This document shows positions 33,921-44,639 of a stretch of 64,000 nucleotides of DNA, in pieces. Source of the DNA: Pararge aegeria (Eukaryota; Arthropoda; Insecta; Lepidoptera; Nymphalidae); contig NC_053202.1 of the NCBI RefSeq assembly GCF_905163445.1, forward strand, positions 5,518,001-5,582,000, written 5' to 3'. Made by a program: the position numbers and the translations under genes. Every line of letters begins with the position of its first letter. Within the stretch, counting starts at the first letter, position 1. Below the pieces are notes generated by a model, which made no database searches, was not told the DNA's origin, and saw only the letters and a list, made by a program, of their open reading frames with translations.

Positions 33921-34594
33921 TCATCCATTATCGTATGAAGTGCATTTTGTCCAAAAACAGTGAAAACGCCCCGGGCACGTCTCGCTTTATACCCACGGAA
34001 AGATGTTAGGTCACAATATTTTTAATTTTATATTATTTTTTTATAAATTAATGTTATGTCTGTAAATAATGTTATTATTATTATATTTGAAGTTATATTA
34101 GTGTAATACATGTACAATTTTAATAACTTTTTAAAAGTTTTTTTTGTTGATCATATTTTTTATTAAAGATTCATGCTGTATGCAACAGTTTAATAAAGTA
34201 CCTAAACTCGACTCCAAATTATCAGTTTTGTGCAAAGAGCTAGGATAATCGTTTATATAGTAATAAATATCAGAAAATTTAATAATTGTTGCGGTTAAAC
34301 CAAAAACCCTAAATCTATGTGTAGTTATTTATTTTAATTTGGAAAAAAGCGAGCTGTAAAACTTACGTATTTTAACAAATTTGCAAAATTTCCTTTAAAT
34401 TAAAATACATTTGCTTTAACTAGAGTTTAGACTGCACGGTTAGGCTACACTCAGAATAGTTTACTATATTCTAGGAGAATTTTCTCGAATTTTTGTCTAT
34501 AGTTCAACTTTGAAATATAGGGCATAGATAATAGATTTTTCAGCACTGAAGCACCCTAAAGGCCAAAGAAGAACGGTCCGTCAATATCGAAGCC

Positions 34595-34629
34595 TATATA
34601 AGTGAGATGCGGTCAACACGCGGACAGTC
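34595..34629 (+). promoter_or_regulatory. Candidate core promoter: TATA box and initiator
   Basis: TATATAAG at 34595-34602 is followed by ACAGTCG at 34624-34630. If A34626 is +1, the first T of the TATA box is at -31, the expected spacing. The surrounding 150 bp is richer in G and C than the flanks. No transcript evidence is available. Confidence 0.45.
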
Positions 34630-34744
34630 GCATACCGTGTGGTGCACTTGCAGTGTCGGTGCGTACAAGTGACAGTGGTTTGTTTTGTTCGGTTCATTTT
34701 AGTGTTACGATTATTTCGTTTTGGTGACACTGAACAGGATAAAA
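34626..34744 (+). other. Candidate non-coding first exon ending at GTGAGT donor
   Basis: The 119 bases downstream of the putative start contain no ATG and end AGGATAAAA|GTGAGTCC. The layout of TATA, initiator, short leader and strong donor is the usual structure of an insect gene with a 5'-UTR exon. The downstream gene is not identified. The signal-peptide-like exon at 43373-43417 is one possible partner. Confidence 0.4.
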
Positions 34745-35000
34745 GTGAGTCCTTACTGTTTAATTTTTTTTTTTTATTAGATTTAGTTAGAAGGTAAAAT
34801 ATCTTTTTACAGAGTACATGCGTGTTATAAAAAACTTATGAAATATAGGTACCTTTCACCGACTTTCAATACAGGATAAAATTGAGTCCTTACTTATGTT
34901 TTTTTTAAATATTATATTTAGTTAGAAGGTAAGTAAGGTATGTGCAGAGTACATGCGTTTAAAAAATAATTAAATGCAGGTACCTTTTACCGACTTAAAA
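34734..35000. repeat. Tandem duplication over a splice-donor region
   Basis: Unit 34734-34870 (ACAGGATAAAAGTGAGTCCT ... TACCTTTCACCGACTT) is repeated as 34871-34996 (ACAGGATAAAATTGAGTCCT ... TACCTTTTACCGACTT). Degenerate further units follow to ~35,290, including two copies of TTCAAAAAGGAAGAATT (~35,024 and ~35,056). Confidence 0.85.
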
Positions 35001-35459
35001 GCCAAAAGTTTTAGTGTGTCGTTTCAAAAAGGAAGAATTGTTATAAAATAACTGGTTCAAAAAGGAAGAATTATTTCATACAGTGTGCATGTTTTAGAAA
35101 ATAAAATATTGTTTTTTTTTACCAACTTCAAAGTATGAGGTTTCATTACGTACGGTTTTTAAATAGTTTACAAAATTCCTACTTTTATAAACTTTCTAGA
35201 CCTTAGTATAAGATTTTTTTGATAGTCTTTGTGTTGAGTTGTTCTTAAATAAAATAAAGGTATTTTAACCGACCATAAAATAAGAAGTATAAGGTCGTTG
35301 GTTCAATTAGGTTTTTTTTGTTTTATGTTGTATGTAGGTGTCATTTTTGAAAATAAATTGGCTTTAATCAATTTTTATAATTTCAGAATTATTTTATTTA
35401 ATAGAGTTCACCTTTAAGTTATATTTGTACTATACGTTATCACTCACTTGTGATATTAA

Positions 35460-35900
35460 TAGTTAAAGCCCGTTAACCGGAATTAAGGCAGCGTGGTGGG
35501 TAAGCTCTTCCTCAAATTTTGGAAGAGTTGGACTATGCCCAGCAGTGGGCAAGGTGGTGGCCAGGTGGGCCTGTGGATGATTAGGTACTATTGGTTAATT
35601 TTTTATTTTCTTAATGTTTATAGACGAGCGCTTAACTGCAATCACACCTAATGGTAAGCGATGATGCAGCCTAAGGTGGAGCGCTCTCGCCTAGAAGATG
35701 CCTATTCACTCTTGATTTGAAGGTACTCATGTTGTAAGAACTGGGGAAAATGGAAGCTGGAAGTGCATTCCAGATCCTAGCGGTGCGGATCAGAAACGAA
35801 GATGCGAACCGCTTCGTACGCGTCCGCGGTATATTGACGTAGGGATGCAGATCCTTACGGTGCCTCGCGGTTCGATGGTAAAATAAGCAGTTATAAGGAC
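35460..35900. repeat. Dispersed repeat fragments
   Basis: AAGGCAGCGTGGTGGGTAAG with GCCCAGCAGTGGGCAAGGTGG (~35,486-35,560) is the end of a common SINE/RTE-type element. It is followed by CTTAACTGCAATCACACCTAATGG and a stretch with AACTGGGGAAAATGGAAGCTG and CCGCTTCGTACGCGT that looks like a reversed LINE end. No gene is seen. Confidence 0.45.
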
Positions 35901-36139
35901 GTTAAGTAAAGGGAAATACACGGTTTATTTAAAGATCATGATTATTTATTTCACTTATCGACGAAAATATCTTAAACATGTTATCCGTGTAAGATTTTAT
36001 TGGTTTTAGTTTGTTTTCTTTGTTAATCGTTAGTAAGTTTTAAATAAGTAAAGAATATTACGTAAACGTTATTAATATTACAATCTTTATGAACTTTAAT
36101 ATTTACAAAAAAAATAGGTTAATACAATAATCTATACTA

Positions 36140-36350
36140 CTAACCAATAGTATAAATGTATATTTGCATGGTTGTTTGTTACTCAATCGGGCCGTAATAG
36201 CTAAACTGATCTGGGTGAAATTTGGCAGTGATAGGTTATGGTCTAGAAAAGCATAGGTATAGGTTACTTTTATCCCGGAAAATGTACGGTTCTCGTATGA
36301 TCGATTTATGTTTGTTTTTATGAGCAAAATATCGGCCTGTTTTTTTGCAT
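36140..36350 (+). repeat. Lepidoptera-type dispersed repeat fragment
   Basis: GTTTGTTACTCAATCGGGCC, CTAAACTGATCTGGGTGAAATTTGGC and TTTTATCCCGGAAAATGTACGG. A relative lies at ~36,840-37,060, so the LINE fragment at 36440-36790 may have landed in or beside it. Confidence 0.6.
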
Positions 36351-36439
36351 AGTTCAGGGGTCAAGGTGTGACATAGGCAACAGCATCGAAAATTCCAAGC
36401 GAACAAATTCGTCGGCTACAACTTGTATTATAAACGAAC

Positions 36440-36790
36440 GATAGGCAACAGTCAGTCGACTCCAAAGTTTGCAACACGGTCGCAAAGTTGTCTGTCTTTT
36501 GTTATTGCACTAGATATATTACGGAGCGTGTACTCAAGGACTATTGGATTTGGTTCCTCCTTCACCTCTCTACTGCAAATAATCGAACTGCAAGGCATCG
36601 TTAGGATCTGCATCGTTACGTAGTTGATGTCCCTTGGACTCGTGCAAAGCGTTATGCTTCCTCGTTCCTGATTCGCACCGCAAAGATCTGGAATGCCCTA
36701 ACGGCTTTCGTCTTCCCCGAAACCTTTAATATGGGTTCCTTAAAATCGAGAGTCAATAGGCATCTCCTAGGCAAGCGCGCACCACCTTAG
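36440..36790 (+). pseudogene. Jockey-like LINE C-terminal fragment
   Basis: The last part reads RAKRYASSFLIRTAKIWNAL and then FPETFNMGSLKSRVNRHLLG, ending KRAPP stop. This is the classical C-terminal W-N-x-L-P...V-F-P...F-K-x-R-V-N motif of Jockey-type elements. Upstream the frame is broken. Confidence 0.8.
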
Positions 36791-37139
36791 GGTGTAATTG
36801 CGGTGAAACTCTAGTCTCTAAATTGAAAAAAAAACGCATCGTGCCAACAGCTAAGCAGATTTAGATGATAATTAGTACAGAGTTAGGTCATTTGGAATAG
36901 CACGGACGCTAATTTTTATCCCGGAAAAATTCCTGAAAACGATTCCCGCCTGATGGATTTCGGTTTGTTTTTCACAAAGCAACAAATCGGCATGTTTTTT
37001 TGCATAATGGCAGTTCAGATGGCAACGAATATCGTAGGCATGCACATTAAAATTTCGAGGTGAACAAAATCGCTGACAATAATTAAGTATCTACTTAGTA
37101 GTTTTATTATAAATACGCAAGTGTACTTGTATAATTTTT

Positions 37140-37330
37140 ATGAGTGTTTTACCTACACTTGGAGGAATTATTATAAAAATTATCGGAACCGACAGGATTT
37201 GAACCTGTGACTCTCGGGCAATCGCGGCCTGAGCGCTTTCACCAATCAAGCTACGGCTCTCCTACCATCGATGCCGAAATTAGTATATGCCTTTCACATC
37301 AGTCTTATAGTTTTATATGCATTTTAAATT
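37140..37330 (-). repeat. SINE family D, intact head
   Basis: Reverse complement of GAGAGCCGTAGCTTGATTGG..., a 7-bp CTCAGGC/GCCCGAG arm with G-U pairing, and ACAGGTTCAAATCCTGT. Flanks AGTGTTTTACCTACACTTGGAGG (left) and CCGAAATTAGTATATGCC (right) match the copies at 18990-19317. Confidence 0.75.
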
Positions 37331-37570
37331 TATAAAAACGCAAGTGTACGTTTGTGTATTTACTATAGATACAAGGCTGAGCAGCTGGACAAAAATTCAA
37401 ATTCAAAATGATGTTTAGCACTGGTGCTACATTTATTAGTATCTGAAAAACCACATAAGAACAAAAACACAAAGTAACCTGGAAAAGAAACCTGGAATTA
37501 TTCCACAAAGTAACCACATCAATATTTTGCTTAGCCGCTATGCAAAATATGCTGCTCCTATATAGTTAAG

Positions 37571-37860
37571 TGAAGCGGTGATAGCCCAGTGGGTAGGACT
37601 TGACTTCACTAACGGGGACCGAGTTCTAATCCCAGCACCTGTAGCTTTTTTAAGTTATGTGCGTTTTAAGCAATTAAAATATCGCTTGCTTCAACGGTGT
37701 ATGAAAACATCGTGAGGAAACCTACATTCCAGAGAATCCGACGGCGTTTGGAGTCCGCCACTCCACACTGGGGCAGCATGGTGGACTATGGCCTTAACGA
37801 TAACATAATGAGGAAATGCATGCCTGAGAGTTCTCCATAATATTCTCATGCGAGTATAAA
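37571..37860 (+). repeat. SINE family B, rearranged
   Basis: Head AAGCGGTGATAGCCCAGTGGGTAGG, B-box-like GTTCTAATCCC, body, then a second partial start (GCATGCCTGAGAGTTCTCC at ~37,820). Confidence 0.75.
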
Positions 37861-38139
37861 CTACTGCACACAATGTTTAAGCAAGATAGGGATGGCACTA
37901 TTTTTCACTTGTTTATTTAATTCAGTGTGGAGATTAGGCAAAACACTATTTGCAACATTAATTAAAACATCATTTAAAGTATATTTTGAGACAACCTTCT
38001 AACAAGCTACAGTTGACCAAGATAACGTGTCAATTGTTAACTGAACTGGCTGTAGTGAGATAAAAAAAAAATATATATTACTCGCAGTTGCCTACGACGT
38101 CTTCCGCGTTTAATTTAGTTGAAGTGAAACTTCTTTATG

Positions 38140-38382
38140 ACGGCCGACTGGCGCAGTGGTTCGTTCGTGAGTCCTAGGCCATGGGTTCGATTCCCACAAC
38201 TGGAAATTGTTTGTGTGATGAACATGATTGTTTTTCAGTGCCTGGGTGTTTATCTTCTGAATGAAAATGAAATGTGTATTATATTCATAAAAATATTCAA
38301 CAGCTAGCTTAGTACCCATAACACAAGCTACGCTTACTTTACGCTAGATGGCGATGTGTGTATTGTCCTAGTATATTTATTA
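38140..38382 (+). repeat. SINE family A
   Basis: GACGGCCGACTGGCGCAGTGG, GGGTTCGATTCCCAC and the tail GATGGCGATGTGTGTATTGTCC. Confidence 0.8.
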
Positions 38383-38662
38383 CTTTATTGGCGTTGGAAA
38401 AAATTTACCGTCACATTTTCCGGTTACGCGTCACATTTTTTTTTAAATATCACGGAAACCATTTTCTCCCGGGCCGAAATATATCCAGGAAGAATAGATA
38501 ATTCAGAGATAACAAATTTCCTAATTCCAAAAAACGAAACCTAACGATCGAGGACGGGACCTCCCACTTATAAAACAACAGCGCTCACTAACTTCTTCAG
38601 TAGAATTTTTTTAAACTAGGAAGACTGCCAACCACTTAAAACTTACCATGTAGTCTATGATT

Positions 38663-38909
38663 ACCTGCACGGCTAGCATGGGCAGGAGACAATTATATCC
38701 CCGGAGGAAAGGATAAAAATTTAACTTCTCCCACAGCTTTATCAACTCTCAGAGAAGTGGCGCACAAGTGGTAATAAAATCTAAATAATATATGTGGGTA
38801 AACTTCTCCTACTCCATGTTTCCGTGCGGACACGTCAAATATATCCCCTGTCAGGGTATAAAATCGGGGGAAATAATTGTTTGATCCTGCCTGTGCTAGT
38901 CCTGCAGGA
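38663..38909. mobile_element. MITE with ~40-bp imperfect TIRs
   Basis: The left end CCTGCACGGCTAGCATGGGC...ATTATATCCCC is mirrored by a right end whose reverse complement reads CCTGCAGGACTAGCACAGGC...AATTATTTCCCC. A related internal segment (GCTTTATCAACTCTC...GGCGCACAAGTGG) recurs at 44865-44900. A target duplication is not evident. Confidence 0.65.
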
Positions 38910-39181
38910 TGCAAGCTAAACCGAACATAGGAAACAAATAAATGAACAAACAGATCCATTCTTGCATCATATTATTAATGTGGATAAGTTTATTTCTAAG
39001 TAGATATTCTTGTTTTTGACATAAATAACGTTTTTATAAGCTCGAATACGGAAGGAATTCTGTATTATGCGTATTATGACACGCATTCAATTCGTAAATC
39101 ACAAAGATGGAAATAAAATCTACAGAGTGCGAGTCAGACTCTGCAAAGAGTTCCGTACCTTAAATTCAATATCATTTAAAC

Positions 39182-39300
39182 TTCAGTCTGTCTGTAGTGA
39201 CTCTACCAGTGGTTCTGAAGGTTAGAATGTTTGTATCTTGTGAGAGATCAGAGCGTCCTGCCTCAAATTGGAAAGAACTATAATAAAAATGTGAGGTTAC
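39182..39300 (-). repeat. CR1-like LINE 3' end, fragment
   Basis: TCAGTCTGTCTGTAGTGACTCTACCAGTGG...TTGTGAGAGAT, as at 42640-42800 and 53531-53710. Confidence 0.6.
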
Positions 39301-39820
39301 CTGGGGTTAGAAACTCCGATTTACAACCTTTTTGTACCTTTTATATTTATTACCAGCTGTTGACCGCGTTCTTCAACCGCTTTTATTTTTCAAAAAGAAC
39401 GCAGGCTCAAATAAAACCGTTCGTTTTTCCTGGGATATAAAGCCCAATGTCCTTTAATGTAGCAATCAAGTCAATTTGACCCCCAAGACACGGGATATCC
39501 TAGTTTGGGGTCCAGGGTACTTTTAAGCAAATAGAAACTATTGTTATTATTAATTTGTTGCTGTTAAAAAAAAGAAACGAACACACTTTGGCATTTATAA
39601 TATTAGTACATTTACATAATTTATTGTTTATTATGTAGTGTTTGCTAGTGTAACTGTATCTAGTATAATAGATCTTAGTAGGTACTATTAATTCTGTTTA
39701 TTAAGACTGTTTGGAATAAAGATGGTCTTCGTTGCCATAATAATTAATTTTATTAATAACAACGGGAAAAATCGACATATTTGCGTAAAACTGAAACTCA
39801 TATTATTATAATTGTTGAAA

Positions 39821-40115
39821 GCGGTGATATTGCATTCGGAGGAGCTCGACTTCACTTTCGTGGGGCCGAGTTCGAATCCCTTTTTTCATTTATGTGCGTT
39901 ATAAGTAAATAAAATATCACTTGCTTCGACGGTGAAGAAAAACTTCCTGAGGAAACCGGGTTGCCTGAGAGTTCTACATAATGTTTTCAAAGGTGTGTGG
40001 AGTCCACCAATCCGCACCGGGCCAGCGCGGTGGACTACGGCCTTAACCCCTTCTCATTGTGGGAGGAGACCCGTGCTCTGTAGTGGGCCGGTAATGGGTT
40101 GATGAGATGATGTCA
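39821..40115 (+). repeat. SINE family B, nearly complete
   Basis: AAAGCGGTGATATTGC...GCCGAGTTCGAATCCC...GGAGGAGACCCGTGCTCTGTAGTGGGCCGGTAATGGGTTGATGAG. Confidence 0.8.
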
Positions 40116-40384
40116 TTGTTGTTGAAGAAAAAAAATACACAATGTATTTTTATTATAGCCAATGACTTCGAACAAATTTAATAATATCAAAGTCAGTGAG
40201 TAACACCGCTCAAGCGAAGGTATTTTTTTTTTCAGCTTTTTTTCATGTATTCTAATTCAATAAGCAGTCCTTAGTAGTACTAGAGATTTTATGACAGAAA
40301 CATAGACACATTGCCTCAGGTTAATGGTATTATAAATACTAAGCTTAATTTGCTATACTCCGCGAAAAGCACGAGAATATGTAT

Positions 40385-40515
40385 GGTGTTATTTATCATT
40401 TCTTCAATCCTTATACTCCACACCAAACAGATCTTCAGCGATGTACCCTCTACGCACGTTGCGATCCGAAACCGGAACATCCTCAGGAGATGTTGACTTT
40501 ACATTGAATAATTGT
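40385..40515. repeat. MITE family GGTGTAATTTATA, copy 3
   Basis: CTTCAATCCTTATACTCCACACC and CCTCAGGAGATGTTGACTTTACATTGAATAATTG. Confidence 0.6.
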
Positions 40516-40525
40516 TAGGAATAAT

Positions 40526-40793
40526 AAATATATAAATAAAATAAATAAATATACTACAACAATACACACACCGCCATCTAGTCCCAAAGTAAGCGTAGCT
40601 TGTGATATGGGTACTAAGATAACTGATGAATATTTGTATGAATGATATAAATACTTATTATATACATATAAACACCCAGACACTGAAAAACATTCATGTT
40701 CTTCACACAAACATATTCCAGTTGTGGGAATCGAACCCACGACCCATGTACTCAGAAAGCAGGGTCGCTGCCCACTGCGCCAATCGGCCGTCA
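40526..40793 (-). repeat. SINE family A, nearly complete
   Basis: Minus-strand GACGGCCGATTGGCGCAGTG, GTGGGTTCGATTCCCAC and a TTTATTTTATTTATATATTT-like tail. Open frames overlapping it are repeat-encoded, not genes. Confidence 0.85.
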
Positions 40794-41303
40794 AAATGAT
40801 GGACATAAGGCGACACTTTGCCCCGTTTCGTTTTCGGCAATCGTTTTCCAATTGCCAGGCTACTATATACATGTATATAGGACTAGGCTGTAGTATTCCA
40901 CGCTGGATTTCAATGGTCTAAAAACAGTTACAGACTGAGGTCTTCTTCTTCAGATGCCTCTCCATTATGTAGGAGGCGGAGGTGCCTCTACACACTTGGA
41001 GGTTGTCCGTCATCTCGTCATATAATTTCCTGTCTTTTGCTAAATGGAAAAGTTCTGCTACGTTGGCTATCCCAGGCTATATTTTAATAAAATTCAGTTT
41101 ATTTGATATTTGTTATAACGGTTACACGCGACTTTTCCTGCGTAAATTTTCCCTACCAAATTTCATCCCCTATTGTACCCTTACTTTAAAGAAATGAATA
41201 TAGAGGTATTTCATTTGAAACTATTTAAATATCGGACGATTTAATAAATGCCGTTTTGGGAACATGGGATACACCTATATTTTTTTTCTATTTTATAAAT
41301 TTA

Positions 41304-41441
41304 GCATCATCATCATCATCATCATCATCTTATCAATCCAATATCAGCCCACTATAGGGCACGGGTCTCCTCCCAAAATGAGAAGGGGTTAAGGCCGTAG
41401 CCCGTAGTCCACCACGCTGGCCCAGTGCGGATTGGTGGTGC
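41304..41441 (-). repeat. SINE family B 3' half with (ATC)n tail
   Basis: (ATC)n, then ATATCAGCCCACTATAGGGCACGGGTCTCCTCCC...GGTCCACCACGCTGGCCCAGTGCGG-like sequence. Confidence 0.75.
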
Positions 41442-41789
41442 TGGAAACTTAACATAAAAAGATTAATTGAAAACAAAGTAACCCAACTAAAGCAAGATCG
41501 AAATTAGGTTATTGTCATAAAAATATTATGTCACACATTGTAGACATCAATTTACATAATAATACATTTATTATGTAAATATATGTCTACAAGTTCAAAA
41601 CGCTTGACGTCTCTACATAGAATTGTTGTTCAAAAAAACCTCCAGCAGGAACAAACTATGACATTTCCTCAATTATTCGTCGTTTTAGTTAAACGTCGTT
41701 TTTTCTACTTTACGGAACCTCAAGCAATATTTATGTGCTGCTATAATTAATTTATGTGTTATGAATATAAATTTAAACATTTAAGTAAT

Positions 41790-42335
41790 ATCATTAGTAA
41801 AAGTCTTTGATAAAGCCACCCACTTCTAGGGCTTCTCTTCGGACTGCATCATCTTTTACCACTAGGTGATATTGCAGTAGAGACTAACTAGTAGTTTATT
41901 AAAAAAATCAATAAGGTTACCATCCTACCGACAAAGATTTGCCGCCAAGCGTTTTGGCGTACTGGAACGATGTCGCATAAAATCCGACTAGGGCGTATAA
42001 CTGCACAGCAGCTTTAGTACTAGATTTGCTCGCTCACAATTGAGGAGTTTTCGCATATCAAACTCTGTTTCGTCTAAGTATAAACACATTCTTTTTAGTA
42101 TCGCAAATCCTTTACTTTTGTTTTTTTTTTTACACACGTTCTGTGAAAAGCCCGAGCTAAAGAGTTGTAGGCAAATGCGAGCTTTAAATGATACAAATAA
42201 GACCAATTTTTCTCCGAAGCTCAATTATTTAATATTCGACAACGAATCTTCGATTGTGAGCCCTGGACTGCAATCTCATCTATAGCCTATATTTTTTAAA
42301 GGCTACAGGTGAGATTGGAGTCCAGAACTAACGTG
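41790..42335. repeat. SINE family C pieces and dispersed repeat
   Basis: Pieces of family C in both orientations: ACTAGGTGATATTGCAGTAG (~41,861) and CTACCGACAAAGATTTGCCGCC (~41,926). A repeat with AGTACTAGATTTGCTCGCTC (~42,015) is also seen at ~375. Confidence 0.5.
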
Positions 42336-42423
42336 TAGTGGAATAACAAAAATAAAGAAATAATAAGAAAGAATAAATGTTGACGAAAAACGCGGGCAAC
42401 AGCGAGTAAGTAATAAATTGAGC

Positions 42424-43170
42424 CATCATCATCTTCATATCCACCCATTACCGGCCCATTACAGGGCACGGGTCTCCTCCCACAATAAGAAGGGCTTAGG
42501 CCCCGGTCCACCACGCTGGCCCAGTGCGGATTGGTGGACTCCACAAGACTTTAGAGACCATTATGGAGAACTCTCAGGCAAAAAAAAATCAAAATTCATT
42601 TATTTTAAGTAGGCCTAATATAAGCACTTTTGAAACGTAAAGTCTGCCTGTGTGTAGTGACTCTACCACCGGCTCGGAAGGCAGATTTTACCGAGAAGAA
42701 GCCGGCAAGAAACTCAGCAGTTGCTCTTTTCCACCATCAAAAATTTACATTTTACATTTTAACATTCATTTTTCTATCTTGTGAGAGATGAAAGCCCTAA
42801 AGAAAATAATAACCTCCCTGTAATAAATGTGTTTTAACACATTCTTTGAACTTATGCATTGGTAGGTCCAAAATTACCTTAGGAATCATATTATAAAAGC
42901 GTATACTCAATCCCACAAATGACTTCTGCACCTTTCGCAGACGATAAGCAGATGTCACTAATTTATGACCATTTCTTGTACGTCGACTGTTTATATCCAC
43001 TTTTCATGGAGCATGCATGCATGTTTCATCACGATACTTTCCTTCACCATCGAAGCAAGTGATATTTTTAATTCAGCTCATTACTTAGAAAAGTGAGAGG
43101 TGCGTGCTCGGATTCGAACTTTGTACCCCGAAATCGAAACCGAAGCACTTACTTCTAGACTATCGCCGCT
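42424..43170 (-). repeat. SINE family B split by a LINE fragment
   Basis: The 3' part of the SINE is at 42424-42576 (...GAACTCTCAGGCA) and the 5' part at about 43010-43170 (GCATGCATGTTTCATCACGATAC ... CTATCGCCGCTT). The intervening block is a LINE 3' end. Confidence 0.8.
42577..43007 (-). pseudogene. CR1-like LINE 3' fragment nested in SINE B
   Basis: The minus-strand frame reads RTRNGHKLVTSAYRLRKVQK and SFVGLSIRFYNMIPKVIL, then LPMHKFKECVKTHLLQGGYY, the conserved C-terminus of CR1/Zenon-like reverse transcriptase proteins in moths. The 3' UTR reads out through GCAACTGCTGAGTTTCTTGC to the terminal (T/A)-rich tail at 42577. Confidence 0.8.
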
Positions 43171-43283
43171 TCATAATAAACGTGGTATTAGTTAAGAAAT
43201 AAAATCAGCGAATTAAGTTAAGGCAGGTCGTTGAGGTAGAGCGTGCACTGTTGCTAGATTTACGAATAACTCATAAATAACAC

Positions 43284-43372
43284 GGTTTATAAAATATAAT
43301 TATTTTGATTCGAGCTGTTCGAAGCGATTGTGTGTCAATGCCGAACGGTTGCGAAATAAAGTGCCCTCAGTA
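43284..43372 (+). promoter_or_regulatory. Possible TATA-containing leader upstream of a signal-peptide exon
   Basis: TATAAAA at 43288-43294 and AT-rich sequence precede the ATG at 43373. No convincing initiator lies at the expected distance. Alternatively AG before 43371 (GCCCTCAG) or AG at ~43,314 could be a 3' splice site. Confidence 0.2.
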
Positions 43373-43417
43373 ATGCAGAGCTACTTGTTAGCTCTGATTA
43401 CTTTGATACCTGTAGCC
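43373..43417 (+). CDS. Possible first coding exon with signal peptide
   Basis: ATG CAG AGC ... encodes MQSYLLALITLIPVA, a short polar start followed by a strongly hydrophobic run. It is followed directly by a consensus GTGTAAGTTTTC donor (splitting a valine codon). This is the typical first exon of a secreted-protein gene. The next exon could not be found, so the product is unknown. Confidence 0.3.
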
Positions 43418-43517
43418 GTGTAAGTTTTCATGTAAAATAACGTCGCATCAAAGTTTTGACGACCTTTTTTTAGTCCCATAAGCAAAAACGTCGGAGTGTT
43501 ATAAGTTTGACGTGTTT

Positions 43518-43534
43518 GTGTGTGTGTGTGTGTA
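43518..43534. repeat. (GT)n microsatellite
   Basis: GTGTGTGTGTGTGTGTG. Confidence 0.85.
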
Positions 43535-43539
43535 TGGCT

Positions 43540-43661
43540 GTGTATGACTGTCTGTGGCATCGTATTTCTCGAACGGATGAACGAATTTTGTTTTTTTTTT
43601 TTTTTGAAAACTAATTAATCGAGAGTGTTCTTAGCTATGTTTCATTAAAATCGGTCCAAAA
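43540..43661 (+). repeat. Lepidoptera dispersed repeat (GAACGGATGAACGAATTTTG type)
   Basis: ATTTCTCGAACGGATGAACGAATTTTG...ATTAATCGAGAGTGTTCTTAGCTATGTTTCATTAAAATCGGTCC. Relatives lie at 53,820-53,880 and 55,200-55,310. It hosts the MITE at 43662. Confidence 0.6.
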
Positions 43662-43804
43662 CAGTGGCGTGCAATTCACATAAGCCCAAATGCACTGACT
43701 ACCCTAAATATTTCAAAAAACTTTTATAGAAGGAGAATTTTGAAATTTTATGCGATATTCCTGCTTTATGCCTAGCCTGGTTAAAATCCCTATGCACGCC
43801 ACTG
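43662..43804. mobile_element. hAT-type MITE with perfect 8-bp target duplication
   Basis: Left end CAGTGGCGTGCAATTCACAT, right end ATGCACGCCACTG. The 8-bp sequence GTCCAAAA directly flanks both sides (43654-43661 and 43805-43812). It is 143 bp, non-coding, and inserted in an older dispersed repeat. Confidence 0.88.
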
Positions 43805-44639
43805 GTCCAAAATATTATTATTTTTGACCACAGAATTCATTACTTGGCGTGCGCTGAGAAAATTATTGGTGATACATAAAAATAATGAACTACATGATTA
43901 AAGTATCATTATTATCTTCGAAAAAATCCATGAGAAATTATATCTAACTATCATAGTTAAGTCGCAATATTATTAGATCGCCGTTAGAAACAAAAGTGGG
44001 CAAAATTGCTATACCAGTTTTAATTATCATTCAAATAAATATTTTTATCATCAAGGATGTAAGTAAGCTACTTTTTATTCATTCAAATTGGGCATTTAAT
44101 TTAGAAGTTATCCCGAGTTTAAAAAAATTAAGGACTACACATGAACAAAACAGTTATTTTTAGTAAAACAAATAATTGAAAAAGTTATTTTTAGAAACTA
44201 CGTGACCGTTATTATACAGTAAAATAATTCAAGTTTAAAATTATCCATAGAACTACACTGAAACTGAATGAAACAAAAATAAATGCATACGAAGTCACGG
44301 GCAACTGCTAGTAGGTACATGGTTAGTTTTTTCACTTAATAACTTTGTAGCAACAGTATACTAGTCCAAGTTGATCTTGACCTTACTCGGAAGCGAGTTA
44401 TTAAAATTTCCCGACGTCGTCAATTTCCTTTCAATATTGGCGAGTTCAAGGTTTTTGCTTCTCGTAATCTTTTATTAACTTCCGACGACGTTGGAAGGTG
44501 GCGAAACTAATTGCTCACGTCAGATAATAAAATTCATCAATTTAAACAGGTATTTTCTAAAAAAAAAGATACTTAACTAAATTTACATTACTAAAAATAG
44601 ATCCATTCTTTTTAGCCTGTCCTGGAGATAAGATGAGGG

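Noticed and set aside
40483..40893. Open frames of 65-129 codons on both strands
   Set aside because: They lie wholly in a SINE A and a MITE and repeat the same peptide phrases as frames in other SINE copies.
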